The notes: generated by a model not told the origin, from the sequence alone. A stretch of DNA of 34,898 nucleotides from Savagea sp. (GCA_030152265.1 JASLHQ010000203.1:1-34898), one strand, 5' to 3'. Shown: positions 7,860-17,483, counted from the first letter of the stretch. A program made the numbers and translations.

Positions 7860-10800
7860 ATGAATGAAAAAGAGAAATTACTCATTTTACTACAGCAAAT
7901 CGGATTAACGGAAGATGTGCATATGACGCATTTTGCAGGCGGTGAATTATCCAAGTTAATCGTTCATAAAAAATCGAAACGTTGGCATTTTATCGTTCAG
8001 TTACCAAAGCCTCTTCCATTTCAACTATACCGTTTAATGACAGATAGCTTGCATCAAACGTTCCATTCCATTGCACAGCCGTTACTGTCCATCGAGACAG
8101 AAGCAGGTGACGTGACAAATGAAGAGTATGAACAGTATTGGATGTACGTCGTTCAAACACTCGATGCGATGTCACCCCCAATTTATGAAGCGATGACGAA
8201 ACGTCCGCTTCAATTTGAAGGACAAAAAATTATCCGTACGGTCGAGCGAGATTTTTTAGCGGAATCAATCCGTAAAAGTTATTTGCCAATCATGCAAGAG
8301 CGATTAAGTCAATGTGGATTAAAAACGCGTCCGGTTGAAGTCGTCGTACAAGAGGCGACGGAAGATCGTGCAGAAGAGCAGCGCGCATTTGAAGAAGCGA
8401 AACGTCAAGAAGAAGCGGCGTATGCACAACAAGCGCTACAACAAATGCAAAAAATGGAACAAATGCGTGAAGAAAATAAAGAGATCGGTGGCCCACTTCA
8501 ATTCGGTATTTTAATTAAAGAAAATGAAGAAATTACACCGATTGAAACGATTCAAGAAGAAGAACGTCGCATCACGATTGAAGGATATGTATTCGATGCG
8601 GAAGTGCGAGAGTTACGGAGCGGTCGTTCGATTATGACGTTGAAAGTGACCGATTATACAGATTCCATCATCGTGAAAATGTTCTCGCGAGATAAAGAAG
8701 ATGCCGAGCGCATGAAACATATGAAAAAAGGAATGTGGGTACGCGCGCGCGGAAGCATTCAAAACGATACGTACATTCGCGACCTCGTCATGATGGCCCA
8801 AGACATTATGCAAATTTCAGTGACGCTTAGACAAGATCAAGCACCTGAAGGAGAGCGCCGTATTGAGCTTCATGCTCATACGAAAATGAGTCAAATGGAT
8901 AGCGTATCAAGTGCGAGCGATATTATCGAGCAAGCGGCGAAATGGGGACATGAAGCGGTAGCGATTACAGATACAGCAAACGTTCAAGCCTTCCCAGAAG
9001 CTTTTAATGCTGGAAAGAAAAATGGCATAAAAGTGTTGTTTGGGATGGAAGCGAATCTCGTCGACGACGGCGTTCCGATTGCGTACGAAGCGACGCATCG
9101 CCATTTAGCGAGTGAAACGTACATCGTTTTTGACGTGGAGACGACAGGTTTATCTTCTGCATACGATACGATTATCGAGCTTGCGGCTGTCCGTGTCAAA
9201 GACGGAGAAATTGTCGATACGTTCGAAAGCTTTGCGAATCCTCATCATCCGCTATCTGAAACGACGACACGTTTAACAGGAATTACGGATGATATGGTGC
9301 AAGACGCTCCAGAAGTTGGAGAAATGATTGCGAAGTTCGTCGAGTTTTGTGAAGATGCTATTTTAGTCGCGCACAATGCGAACTTCGATATGGGCTTCTT
9401 TTACGCTGCTTGTCAAACAGCCGGAATCGAAGTGCCGAAATATTCATATATTGATACGGTTGAGATGGCACGTTATTTATATCCAGACATGCGAAATCAC
9501 CGTCTTGATACGTTAGCGAAACGTTTTGACGTTGAATTAACCCAGCATCACCGCGCTATTTACGATACAGAAGCGACCGCTTATTTATTCGTGAAGTTTT
9601 TGAAAGATGCGATGGATAAAGGGATTGAATATTTAGACCAATTGAATGACCAAGTAGGAAAAGGCGATGCGTACAAGCGTTCACGTCCGACGAGCTGTAC
9701 ATTGCTTGTTCAAAACGATGTCGGATTGAAAAACTTATTTAAACTCGTCTCTTATTCGCATATTAATTACTTTTATAGAGTCCCACGCATCCCGCGTTCC
9801 GTTTTAATTGAGCATCGGGAAGGATTGTTAATCGGTTCTGGAACAGATAACGGAGAAGTGTTTGAGACGGTGATGCAGAAGCCGTTAGAAGAAGCAGAGC
9901 GTGTCGCACAGTTTTACGATTATTTGGAGATTCATCCGAAGGCGATGTATCAACATTTAATCGAACGCGACATCATTCACGATGAATGGAATTTAGAAGA
10001 CATTATGCGCCGCTTCGTCAAATTGAGTAAACGTGTCAATTTGCCACTTTGTGCGACAGGTAATGTGCGTTACGTGCAACCGACCGATGCGAAATATCGC
10101 GAAGTGCTCATCCGTTCTCAAGGTGGAGCGAATCCGCTCAACCGTTCTTCATTGCCGGAAGCACATTTTAGAACGACGGATGAAATGTTGAAAGAGTTTG
10201 AGTTTTTAGGAGAAGAAGTAGCGAAACAAATTGTTTTAGATAACCCGAAACAAATTGCGGACCAGATTGAAGAGGTTCAAGTGATTAAAGATGATTTATA
10301 TGCGCCGAATATTGACGGAGCGGATGAAGAAGTTCGCGAACTCACGTATGGCATGGCACATCATATTTATGGTGAACAATTGCCGGAAATCGTGCAAGCG
10401 CGTATCGATAAAGAATTGAAGTCCATTATCGATAACGGTTTCGCTGTCATTTATTTAATTTCGCATAAACTTGTCAAACGTTCACTCGATGACGGTTACT
10501 TAGTCGGATCACGTGGTTCTGTCGGTTCTTCCTTCGTCGCCACGATGATGGAAATTACGGAAGTGAACCCGCTTCCACCGCATTACGTCTGTCCGAAATG
10601 TCATGAAGCACACTTTTTCACAGACGGGTCGGTCAGTTCTGGATATGACTTGCCGAATAAAAAATGCGAAGCATGTGATGTTGAGATGCGTAAAGACGGA
10701 CAAGACATTCCGTTCGAAACATTCCTCGGATTCGAAGGAGATAAAGTTCCTGATATCGATTTAAACTTCAGTGGTGAGTATCAGCCTGAAGCGCACGACT

Positions 10801-12176
10801 ACACGAGAGAGCTGTTCGGAGAAGATTACGTATATCGTGCAGGAACGATTGGAACAATCGCTGAAAAGACAGCGTACGGGTATGTGCGCGGTTATATGAA
10901 TGATTTCAATGTGACGTACCGCGGTGCGGAAATCGATCGTCTCGTCAAAGGCTGTTCTGGAGTGAAGCGAAGTACCGGACAACACCCAGGGGGAATTATC
11001 GTCGTACCAGATACGATGGACATTTACGATTTCACGCCGATTCAATTCCCTGCGAACGACCAGGAAGCGAGTTGGAAGACGACGCATTTCGACTTCCACT
11101 CGATTGACGAAAACTTATTAAAGCTCGACATTCTCGGTCATGATGACCCGACGATGATTAAAATGTTGGAAGATTTATCAGGCATCGACCCGATTACGAT
11201 TCCACCCGATGACCCTGCTGTTATGTCGCTATTTTCAAGCCCTGAAGCGTTAGGCGTCACAGCGGAACAAATCGACTGTAAAACAGGAACGCTCGGTGTG
11301 CCGGAATTCGGAACACGCTTCGTGCGACAAATGTTAGAAGAGACGAAACCGTCTACGTTTTCGGAGTTAATTCAAATTTCCGGACTATCACACGGGACGG
11401 ACGTTTGGCTAGGAAATGCGCAAGAACTGATCAAAAATAACGTATGTGAGCTTTCTGACGTTATCGGTTGTCGAGATGACATTATGGTATACCTCATTTA
11501 TCAAGGGTTGAAGCCATCTCTCGCATTCACCATTATGGAGCATGTGCGTAAAGGACGAGGATTGCAGCCGGAGTTCGAAGAAGCGATGCGGGAGAACAAT
11601 GTGCCAGAATGGTATATCGATTCATGTAAAAAAATTAAATACATGTTCCCGAAAGCGCACGCCGCGGCTTACGTATTAATGGCATTGCGTATCGCTTATT
11701 TCAAAGTGCATCACCCGCTCATGTATTATGCAGCGTATTTCACAGTCCGTGCATCCGATTATGATCTCGTCACGATGACGGGGGGAGCGAGCGCGATTCG
11801 TGCAAAAATTAAAGAGATTGATGATAAAGGATTGGATGCGAGTCCGAAAGAGCGAAACTTATTAACGGTGCTCGAAATTGCACTCGAAATGTGTGAGCGC
11901 GGTTTCCGTTTTGCAAAACCTGATTTATATCGCTCGCATGCGACAGATTTCATCATCGATGGAGATGCGTTAATTCCACCGTTTAATTCGATTCCATCGC
12001 TCGGAACGAACGTTGCAAAAACGATCGTCACTGTGCGAGAAGAAGGAGAGTTTTTATCGAAAGAAGACCTTCAACGTCGAGGACGCGTATCGAAAACAGT
12101 AACTGAGTATATGGATGAACTCGGATGTCTCGAAGGACTCCCAGATACGAACCAATTAAGTATTTTCGACTTGTAG
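7860..12176 (+). CDS. polC: DNA polymerase III alpha subunit, PolC type
   Basis: Replicative polymerase of low-GC Gram-positives, with its own 3'-5' exonuclease. Order seen: N-terminal domain; OB-fold (about 235-320); PHP domain beginning at His338/His340; DEDDh exonuclease inserted from about 420 (FDVETTG with Asp425 and Glu427, HNANFD, and HHRAIYDTEAT); zinc ligands Cys911 and Cys914 with a later CEAC; palm PDIDLNFSGEYQP with Asp965 and Asp967; C-terminal QLSIF(DL), probably the clamp-binding end. ATG 7860 behind AAAGGAG gives 1438 residues, close to B. subtilis. Compared with remembered homologues, several PHP metal ligands are replaced (Thr372, Thr662, Arg737); see findings. Confidence 0.97.
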   Translation: MNEKEKLLILLQQIGLTEDVHMTHFAGGELSKLIVHKKSKRWHFIVQLPKPLPFQLYRLMTDSLHQTFHSIAQPLLSIETEAGDVTNEEYEQYWMYVVQTLDAMSPPIYEAMTKRPLQFEGQKIIRTVERDFLAESIRKSYLPIMQERLSQCGLKTRPVEVVVQEATEDRAEEQRAFEEAKRQEEAAYAQQALQQMQKMEQMREENKEIGGPLQFGILIKENEEITPIETIQEEERRITIEGYVFDAEVRELRSGRSIMTLKVTDYTDSIIVKMFSRDKEDAERMKHMKKGMWVRARGSIQNDTYIRDLVMMAQDIMQISVTLRQDQAPEGERRIELHAHTKMSQMDSVSSASDIIEQAAKWGHEAVAITDTANVQAFPEAFNAGKKNGIKVLFGMEANLVDDGVPIAYEATHRHLASETYIVFDVETTGLSSAYDTIIELAAVRVKDGEIVDTFESFANPHHPLSETTTRLTGITDDMVQDAPEVGEMIAKFVEFCEDAILVAHNANFDMGFFYAACQTAGIEVPKYSYIDTVEMARYLYPDMRNHRLDTLAKRFDVELTQHHRAIYDTEATAYLFVKFLKDAMDKGIEYLDQLNDQVGKGDAYKRSRPTSCTLLVQNDVGLKNLFKLVSYSHINYFYRVPRIPRSVLIEHREGLLIGSGTDNGEVFETVMQKPLEEAERVAQFYDYLEIHPKAMYQHLIERDIIHDEWNLEDIMRRFVKLSKRVNLPLCATGNVRYVQPTDAKYREVLIRSQGGANPLNRSSLPEAHFRTTDEMLKEFEFLGEEVAKQIVLDNPKQIADQIEEVQVIKDDLYAPNIDGADEEVRELTYGMAHHIYGEQLPEIVQARIDKELKSIIDNGFAVIYLISHKLVKRSLDDGYLVGSRGSVGSSFVATMMEITEVNPLPPHYVCPKCHEAHFFTDGSVSSGYDLPNKKCEACDVEMRKDGQDIPFETFLGFEGDKVPDIDLNFSGEYQPEAHDYTRELFGEDYVYRAGTIGTIAEKTAYGYVRGYMNDFNVTYRGAEIDRLVKGCSGVKRSTGQHPGGIIVVPDTMDIYDFTPIQFPANDQEASWKTTHFDFHSIDENLLKLDILGHDDPTMIKMLEDLSGIDPITIPPDDPAVMSLFSSPEALGVTAEQIDCKTGTLGVPEFGTRFVRQMLEETKPSTFSELIQISGLSHGTDVWLGNAQELIKNNVCELSDVIGCRDDIMVYLIYQGLKPSLAFTIMEHVRKGRGLQPEFEEAMRENNVPEWYIDSCKKIKYMFPKAHAAAYVLMALRIAYFKVHHPLMYYAAYFTVRASDYDLVTMTGGASAIRAKIKEIDDKGLDASPKERNLLTVLEIALEMCERGFRFAKPDLYRSHATDFIIDGDALIPPFNSIPSLGTNVAKTIVTVREEGEFLSKEDLQRRGRVSKTVTEYMDELGCLEGLPDTNQLSIFDL

Positions 12177-12185
12177 TTAGGATGT

Positions 12186-12214
12186 TTGCATGAAACGCAT
12201 CGTTATGCTATGAT
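12186..12214 (+). promoter_or_regulatory. SigA promoter for the rimP-nusA-infB operon
   Basis: TTGCAT (12186-12191), a 17-base spacer and TATGAT (12209-12214) with an upstream TGC (extended -10). It lies just after the polC stop and predicts a transcript start near 12221, leaving a leader of about 90 bases before rimP. Confidence 0.65.
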
Positions 12215-12226
12215 AAATTTAACTTT

Positions 12227-12239
12227 TGTAATAATTACA
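12227..12239 (+). promoter_or_regulatory. 13-bp palindrome at the start of the rimP leader
   Basis: TGTAATAATTACA is a perfect 6-1-6 palindrome just downstream of the predicted transcript start. Its GTAAT-N-ATTAC core resembles Fur-family (Zur) operator cores. The match is by eye and may be chance in an AT-rich stretch. Confidence 0.3.
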
Positions 12240-12244
12240 CGCCG

Positions 12245-12268
12245 AAAGAGTGGGTTTTCCCACTCTTT
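12245..12268 (+). terminator. Hairpin terminator or attenuator before rimP
   Basis: AAAGAGTGGG (12245-12254) and CCCACTCTTT (12259-12268) make a perfect 10-bp stem with a TTTT loop, followed by TTCTGTTGTT. It may be the polC terminator. It lies downstream of the rimP promoter, so it would also be in the operon leader and could attenuate it. Confidence 0.7.
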
Positions 12269-12313
12269 TCTGTTGTTCTATATCGGAATTTCACCAATTT
12301 TGGAGGGTTGAAT

Positions 12314-12790
12314 TTGAGCAAAGTTACAGAAATCGTCGAGCAATTAACAGAGCCTATCGTTGAAGAACTCGCTCTAGAGCTTGTAGATGTTGAATTCGTG
12401 AAGGAAGGACAAGACTGGTTTTTACGAGTCTATGTCGACGCACAAGTCGGTCGTATCGACCTTGACCAATGTGCGCTCGTCAGCGAACGTCTCAGTGAGA
12501 AATTAGACGAAGCAGACCCAATTTCACAAAACTACTTTTTAGAAGTATCTTCCCCGGGAGCAGAACGCCCACTCAAAAAGGAAGAAGATTTTGAAAAAGC
12601 GGTAGACGCTTACGTATTTATTAAGACGTACGAAGCGATTGACGGTATGAAAGAGTTTGAAGGATATTTACGAGCGAATGATGAAGAGAGTGTGACGATT
12701 GAATTTAAGATCAAGACGCGTACTTTAACGAAGACGATCGATAAAGCAAAAATTGCACTTGCACGTCTCGCCATAGATTTCTCAATATAA
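12314..12790 (+). CDS. rimP: Ribosome maturation factor RimP
   Basis: RimP helps assemble the 30S subunit. The 158-residue product has the family core ELALELVDVEFVKEG, followed by the conserved FLEVSSPGAERPL block. Two in-frame TTG codons lie close together. The first, at 12308, directly abuts GGAGGG (12302-12307), so the second at 12314 with 6-base spacing is preferred. It opens the classic rimP-nusA-ylxR-ylxQ-infB operon. nusA follows 21 bases later. Confidence 0.93.
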   Translation: MSKVTEIVEQLTEPIVEELALELVDVEFVKEGQDWFLRVYVDAQVGRIDLDQCALVSERLSEKLDEADPISQNYFLEVSSPGAERPLKKEEDFEKAVDAYVFIKTYEAIDGMKEFEGYLRANDEESVTIEFKIKTRTLTKTIDKAKIALARLAIDFSI

Positions 12791-12811
12791 TAAAAGTAGG
12801 AGTGATTGAAC

Positions 12812-13987
12812 ATGAGTAGTGATCTACTCGATGCGTTGGTAGCCCTTGAAAAACAGAAAGGTATTTCAAGAGATATTCTCGTAGAAGCGATTGAAGCTGC
12901 GCTCGTTACAGCGTACAAACGAAACTTTAACCAAGCACAAAACGTTCGCGTTGATTTGAATTTAGAAAAAGGTACGATGAAAGTATATTCACGTAAAGAC
13001 GTCGTTGAAGAAGTAGAAGACGAGCGTTTACAAATTTCATTAGAAGATGCACAACAAATTAATCCAGTGTACGAGTTGGAAGACATTGTCGAGCAAGAAG
13101 TGACGCCACGCGATTTCGGTCGCATCGCGGCTCAAACTGCGAAACAAGTTGTCACACAACGTGTACGCGAAGCGGAGCGAGGCATCATTTATGATGAATT
13201 CGTCGATCGCGAAGAAGATATCGTCAACGGAATCGTTGAACGTTTCGATGCGAAAAACTTATTTATCGGACTCGGTAAAGTAGAAGCGGTACTTCCGCAA
13301 ACAGAACAAATTCCGACAGAATCGTACGAACCACATGATCGTGTGAAAGTGTACATTACAAAAGTTGAAAAAACATCACGCGGTCCACAAGTTTTCGTAT
13401 CGCGTACGCACCCGGGATTACTTCGTCGTTTATTCGAAATGGAAGTTCCTGAAATTTATGACGGCACAGTGGAAATCAAATCGATTGCACGTGAAGCGGG
13501 CGACCGTTCAAAAGTGTCAGTTTATACAGCGAATGAAGAAATCGATCCAGTCGGCGCATGTGTCGGCGCACGCGGTGCACGTGTTCAGGCAATTTCAAAC
13601 GAATTGTCAGGAGAAAAAATTGACATCGTAGAATGGTCAGAAGATCCGGTTGTGTTCGTAGCGAATGCACTTAGCCCATCGAAAGTGTTAAATGTTCAAG
13701 TCGATGAAGAAGAGCGTTCTACGACAGTTGTCGTACCGGATTACCAATTGTCACTCGCAATAGGGAAGCGCGGTCAAAACGCACGTCTCGCAGCGAAGTT
13801 GACAGGCTGGAAAATCGACATTAAGAGCGAAACAGATGCACGTGAACTCGGCATTTATCCAGTGGATGGAGAGATGTTTGAAGAGAGCGAAGACAATGGA
13901 TTAGCAGACTTGTTAGAAGACATTTCTCCAGTCGATGAAGTGGAAGAACCAATTGATTTATATGCAGATGAAGAGCATAACGAGTAA
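12812..13987 (+). CDS. nusA: Transcription termination/antitermination factor NusA
   Basis: NusA binds RNA polymerase and nascent RNA and modulates pausing and termination. The product is 391 residues, the short Firmicutes form without the AR repeats. An N-terminal RNAP-binding domain (about 1-125) is followed by S1 and two KH domains (IGKRGQNARLAAKLTGWKIDI in KH2) and an acidic tail (ESEDNGLADLLEDISPVDEV). ATG 12812 is chosen over the in-frame TTG 12806 because TAGGAG lies at 12797-12802. Confidence 0.95.
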   Translation: MSSDLLDALVALEKQKGISRDILVEAIEAALVTAYKRNFNQAQNVRVDLNLEKGTMKVYSRKDVVEEVEDERLQISLEDAQQINPVYELEDIVEQEVTPRDFGRIAAQTAKQVVTQRVREAERGIIYDEFVDREEDIVNGIVERFDAKNLFIGLGKVEAVLPQTEQIPTESYEPHDRVKVYITKVEKTSRGPQVFVSRTHPGLLRRLFEMEVPEIYDGTVEIKSIAREAGDRSKVSVYTANEEIDPVGACVGARGARVQAISNELSGEKIDIVEWSEDPVVFVANALSPSKVLNVQVDEEERSTTVVVPDYQLSLAIGKRGQNARLAAKLTGWKIDIKSETDARELGIYPVDGEMFEESEDNGLADLLEDISPVDEVEEPIDLYADEEHNE

Positions 13988-14010
13988 TCGTTTCAAGGAG
14001 GTTAGACGAC

Positions 14011-14289
14011 ATGACGAAAATGAGAAAAGTACCGTTGCGTAAATGTGCGGCGACAGGCGAAATGTTTCCGAAAAAAGAAATGGTTCGCATCGTGCGTACG
14101 AAAGAAGGCGAAGTGTTCGTCGATGTGACGGGAAAACAATCAGGACGCGGTACGTACGTTTCCAAAACAGAAGAAGCAGTCGAATTAGCGCGACGTAACC
14201 ATGCGATTGAACAGCAACTCGGCGTCAAGGTTGAAGATGCGATTTACGATGAGTTATTGTACGTCATTCGACGGGAGAATTTGAAATGA
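14011..14289 (+). CDS. ylxR: YlxR family RNA-binding/nucleoid protein
   Basis: A 92-residue basic protein with the YlxR family pattern: PLRKCAATGEMFPKKEMVRIVR near the start and GRGTYVSK in the middle. YlxR homologues are reported to act as nucleoid-associated regulators of metabolism in Bacillus; its role here is inferred from family membership. The start follows AAGGAGG at 13996-14002. The stop overlaps the ylxQ start by four bases (ATGA), so the two are coupled. Confidence 0.9.
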   Translation: MTKMRKVPLRKCAATGEMFPKKEMVRIVRTKEGEVFVDVTGKQSGRGTYVSKTEEAVELARRNHAIEQQLGVKVEDAIYDELLYVIRRENLK

Positions 14290-14591
14290 ACGAACAAGCA
14301 ATTTTTCAAATGCTCGGAATAGCGATGCGCGCGCGAAAGATCGTATCTGGAGAAGATACGGTCGTTCGTGACGTGAGAGCAGGACGAGCGGCACTCGTTC
14401 TTATGGCAACCGATGCCTCAGACAACACAAAAAAGAAGCTAGCCGACAAATGTAACAGTTACAACGTTCCCTTAATTGAATGGGGCACACGTTATGAAAT
14501 CGGGCATGCGATCGGGAAGGAAGCACGTGTGACGGTCGCGATTGCAGAGCGTAAACTCGCCGCAAAACTCATTCAATTATTGAACGAATAA
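14286..14591 (+). CDS. ylxQ: L7Ae-family ribosomal/K-turn binding protein YlxQ
   Basis: A 101-residue protein of the L7Ae/L30e fold. It shows GIAMRARKIVSGEDTVVRDV and ALVLMATDAS, and the IGHAIGKEARVTVAI segment typical of the family, which binds kink-turn RNA. It has a four-base overlap with ylxR and lies 16 bases before infB in the usual nusA operon order. The exact biological target is not known from the sequence. Confidence 0.9.
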   Translation: MNEQAIFQMLGIAMRARKIVSGEDTVVRDVRAGRAALVLMATDASDNTKKKLADKCNSYNVPLIEWGTRYEIGHAIGKEARVTVAIAERKLAAKLIQLLNE

Positions 14592-14607
14592 TCTTGGAGG
14601 TGAGCGC

Positions 14608-16842
14608 ATGACAAAACAACGTGTTCATGAATACGCGAAAAGTGTCAAACGCACGAGTAAAGAAGTTATCGATGCACTCGAAAAATTAAATGTCAATGTG
14701 AAAAATCATATGTCAACAATTGACGAAAAAGAAATTAATCTACTAAATAAGCAATTTAAAAAAGGTGACGCTCCAGTGAAATCAAATGCTCCGAAACAAA
14801 ATAAACCAGCAGCTAAAAAAGGCGATGCTCCAAAAAGTCGTCCAGCAAATAACAATGCGAATAAATCAACAAATAAACCAGCGAACAACAATTCGAACAA
14901 ACAAGCAAGCAACAATGCGAATCGTCCGAGCGGTGGTGGCGGAGGCAATCGTCCACAAGGTGGCGGTCAACGTCCAGCGCGTCGTAACGGTCGTCCGGTC
15001 CGTGGAATTAACCAAGGCCGTCGACGTCATCGTCCAGCGCAACAGCCGAAAGTAGAACGTCCATTACCAGAGAAAATTACGTTTTACGAAACGTTAACAG
15101 TTGGAGAACTCGCAGAAAAATTACACCGTGAGCCAGCTGAGATCGTGAAAAAATTGTTCATGCTTGGCGTTATGGCGACAATTAACCAAGAGCTCGATCA
15201 AGATGCGATTGAATTAATTTGTGCAGACTATGGCGTTGAAGTAGAAGAAGAAATTCGCATCGATGCGACAGACCTCGAAAACTATTTCGAAGGTTCTGAA
15301 GACGAAGAGATGCTTGCGAAAATTGCAGAAGGAAATGTCGAACGTCCACCAGTCGTGACGATTATGGGTCACGTTGACCACGGGAAAACGACATTGCTCG
15401 ACTCGATTCGTAACACGAAAGTGACACAAGGAGAAGCGGGCGGTATTACACAACATATCGGTGCATATCAAATTGAAGAGAACGGTAAGAAAATTACATT
15501 CCTCGATACACCAGGTCACGAAGCGTTCACAACGATGCGTGCACGTGGTGCGAAAGTGACGGATTTAACGATTCTCGTCGTCGCAGCGGATGACGGTGTT
15601 ATGCCACAAACGGTAGAAGCGATCAGCCACGCGAAAGCGGCGGAAGTTCCAATTATCGTTGCGGTGAACAAAATGGATAAACCGACAGCGAATCCAGACC
15701 GTGTCATGCAAGAGTTAACAGAACATGGTCTCGTCTCAGAAGACTGGGGAGGAGATACGATTTTCGTTCCAATTTCAGCATTGAAAGGGGAAGGAATCGA
15801 TCAATTGCTTGAAATGGTTCTCCTCGTCTCAGAAGTAGGCGAACTTAAAGCGAACCCGGACATTTTAGGTCGCGGTACAGTGATCGAAGCAGAGCTTGAC
15901 CGCGGTAAAGGAGCAGTAGCAACATTGCTCGTTCAAAACGGTACACTCCACGTAGGAGACCCGATCGTCGTCGGAAATACGTACGGACGTGTTCGTGCGA
16001 TGATTAACGACCTCGGCCGCCGAGTGAAATCTGCTGGTCCATCAACACCTGTCGAAATTACAGGACTGAACGGTGTACCACAAGCAGGAGACCGCTTCGT
16101 CGTCTTTGAAGACGAGAAAAAAGCGCGTCAAATTGGTGAAGCACGTGCATCAGAAGCGTTGTTAGAACAACGTGGAGAAACGCAACGTATCACGCTCGAC
16201 AACTTATTTGAACAGATGCAACAAGGCGATGTGAAAGAATTAAATATTATCGTAAAAGCAGACGTACAAGGTACGGTAGAAGCGATGGCGGCGTCACTTA
16301 TGAAAATTGAAGTAGAAGGCGTCAACATTAAAATTATCCATACAGGTGCGGGTGCGATTAACGAGTCAGATATTAACTTAGCGGCAGCTTCAAATGCGAT
16401 CGTCATCGGATTTAACGTCCGTCCTGACACGAATGCGAAGCGTGCAGCAGAAGAAGAAGGCGTTGAAATTCGTCAACATAACGTCATCTATAAAGTAATT
16501 GAAGAAATCGAATCGGCGATGAAAGGTTTACTCGACCCAGAATATGTGGAAAAAGTAATCGGACAAGTCGAAGTGCGTGAAACATTCAAAGTATCGAAAG
16601 TCGGTACAATCGCTGGATGTTACGTCACAGATGGAAAAATTACACGCGATTCAGGCGTTCGTATCATTCGCGACAACATCGTTATTTTTGAAGGAGAGCT
16701 CGATACGCTCAAACGCTTCAAAGACGATGCGAAAGAAGTAGCAAAAGGATATGAATGTGGAATTACGATTAAAGGATATAATGATATTAAAGAAGGGGAC
16801 ATTTTTGAAGCGTACGTTATGGAAGAAGTGAAACGTGCTTGA
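14608..16842 (+). CDS. infB: Translation initiation factor IF-2
   Basis: GTPase that places initiator fMet-tRNA on the ribosome and joins subunits. An IF2-N helical region (about 1-50) is followed by a low-complexity linker rich in Asn, Lys, Pro and Gly (about 55-140). A second IF2-N module (about 160-230) comes next, then the G domain with GHVDHGKT (about 253-260), DTPGHE and NKMD. EF-Tu-like domain II and the C-terminal initiator-tRNA domain complete the 744 residues. It starts at ATG 14608 behind TTGGAGGTGA. The TGA overlaps the TTG of ylxP. Confidence 0.97.
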   Translation: MTKQRVHEYAKSVKRTSKEVIDALEKLNVNVKNHMSTIDEKEINLLNKQFKKGDAPVKSNAPKQNKPAAKKGDAPKSRPANNNANKSTNKPANNNSNKQASNNANRPSGGGGGNRPQGGGQRPARRNGRPVRGINQGRRRHRPAQQPKVERPLPEKITFYETLTVGELAEKLHREPAEIVKKLFMLGVMATINQELDQDAIELICADYGVEVEEEIRIDATDLENYFEGSEDEEMLAKIAEGNVERPPVVTIMGHVDHGKTTLLDSIRNTKVTQGEAGGITQHIGAYQIEENGKKITFLDTPGHEAFTTMRARGAKVTDLTILVVAADDGVMPQTVEAISHAKAAEVPIIVAVNKMDKPTANPDRVMQELTEHGLVSEDWGGDTIFVPISALKGEGIDQLLEMVLLVSEVGELKANPDILGRGTVIEAELDRGKGAVATLLVQNGTLHVGDPIVVGNTYGRVRAMINDLGRRVKSAGPSTPVEITGLNGVPQAGDRFVVFEDEKKARQIGEARASEALLEQRGETQRITLDNLFEQMQQGDVKELNIIVKADVQGTVEAMAASLMKIEVEGVNIKIIHTGAGAINESDINLAAASNAIVIGFNVRPDTNAKRAAEEEGVEIRQHNVIYKVIEEIESAMKGLLDPEYVEKVIGQVEVRETFKVSKVGTIAGCYVTDGKITRDSGVRIIRDNIVIFEGELDTLKRFKDDAKEVAKGYECGITIKGYNDIKEGDIFEAYVMEEVKRA

Positions 16843-17117
16843 TCGTTTCCTATGAATGTACTTTCTTCATCCCCGCTGTCCACTCGCTAAAAGCGAAACG
16901 CTCCATCGTGCAACGCATGGTGCAAAGAGCGCGACAACGATACAACGTATCCGTCTCAGAAGTCGACTTTCAAGACGTTTGGCAACGTACGACAATTGCG
17001 GTTGTCGCTGTATCCGAAACAACGGCGGTTGCCGAACGGGAAGTCGAACGCGTTCTCACTTTATTCGAATCAGAAGTTGAGTGGGAACTGACGGAACTTG
17101 TAAAAGACTATTTTTAA
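16839..17117 (+). CDS. ylxP: YlxP family protein (DUF503)
   Basis: A 92-residue small protein of the YlxP/DUF503 family, recognised by the pattern HSLKAKRSIVQRMVQRARQRYNVSVSEVD and its place between infB and rbfA. Its biochemical role is not established; the location suggests ribosome or translation work. The start is a TTG inside the TTGA overlap with infB, preceded only by a weak site (GGAAGAAGTG), so translation probably depends on coupling to infB. Confidence 0.9.
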   Translation: MIVSYECTFFIPAVHSLKAKRSIVQRMVQRARQRYNVSVSEVDFQDVWQRTTIAVVAVSETTAVAEREVERVLTLFESEVEWELTELVKDYF

Positions 17118-17138
17118 CAGTGAAATGAGGTGAAACGG

Positions 17139-17483
17139 ATGTCACTGAGAGCAAATCGTGTAGCAGAACAAATAAAAAAAGAACTCGGCATGATTGTCAG
17201 TACGCAATTAAAAAATCCGAAAGTCGGTTTCGTTACGATTACAGATGTCGAAATTACGAATGATTTACAAGAAGCGACAATTTTCGTCTCTGTACTCGGA
17301 ACGGATTACGAAAAAAAACAAACATTAGAAGGTTTGCGTGAATCAAAAGGATTTTTGCGTTCTGAAATCGGGAAGAAAATCCGTTTACGTAAAGTACCTG
17401 AAATCGAATTCGAATTTGACTATTCAATTGAATACGGCGATCGAATCGAACAGTTGCTAAAACAAGTGAAAGAAGAACAATAA
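17139..17483 (+). CDS. rbfA: 30S ribosome-binding factor RbfA
   Basis: RbfA binds immature 30S subunits and is needed for 16S rRNA 5'-end maturation, especially in the cold. The 114-residue product begins SLRANRVAEQIKKELG, almost as in B. subtilis, and ends with the conserved KVPEIEFEFDYSIEYG. An in-frame GTG at 17130 is part of the GAGGTGA ribosome site, so ATG 17139 is the start. A terminator-like hairpin follows before truB. Confidence 0.94.
   Translation: MSLRANRVAEQIKKELGMIVSTQLKNPKVGFVTITDVEITNDLQEATIFVSVLGTDYEKKQTLEGLRESKGFLRSEIGKKIRLRKVPEIEFEFDYSIEYGDRIEQLLKQVKEEQ

Noticed and set aside
12610..13125. 171-codon open frame on the minus strand across rimP and nusA
   Set aside because: It overlaps two certain genes, has no ribosome site and shows shadow-type composition (Ser/Arg-rich).
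14706..14948. Leu/Pro/Phe-rich minus-strand frame
   Set aside because: Antisense of the low-complexity linker of IF-2; composition is explained by that linker.
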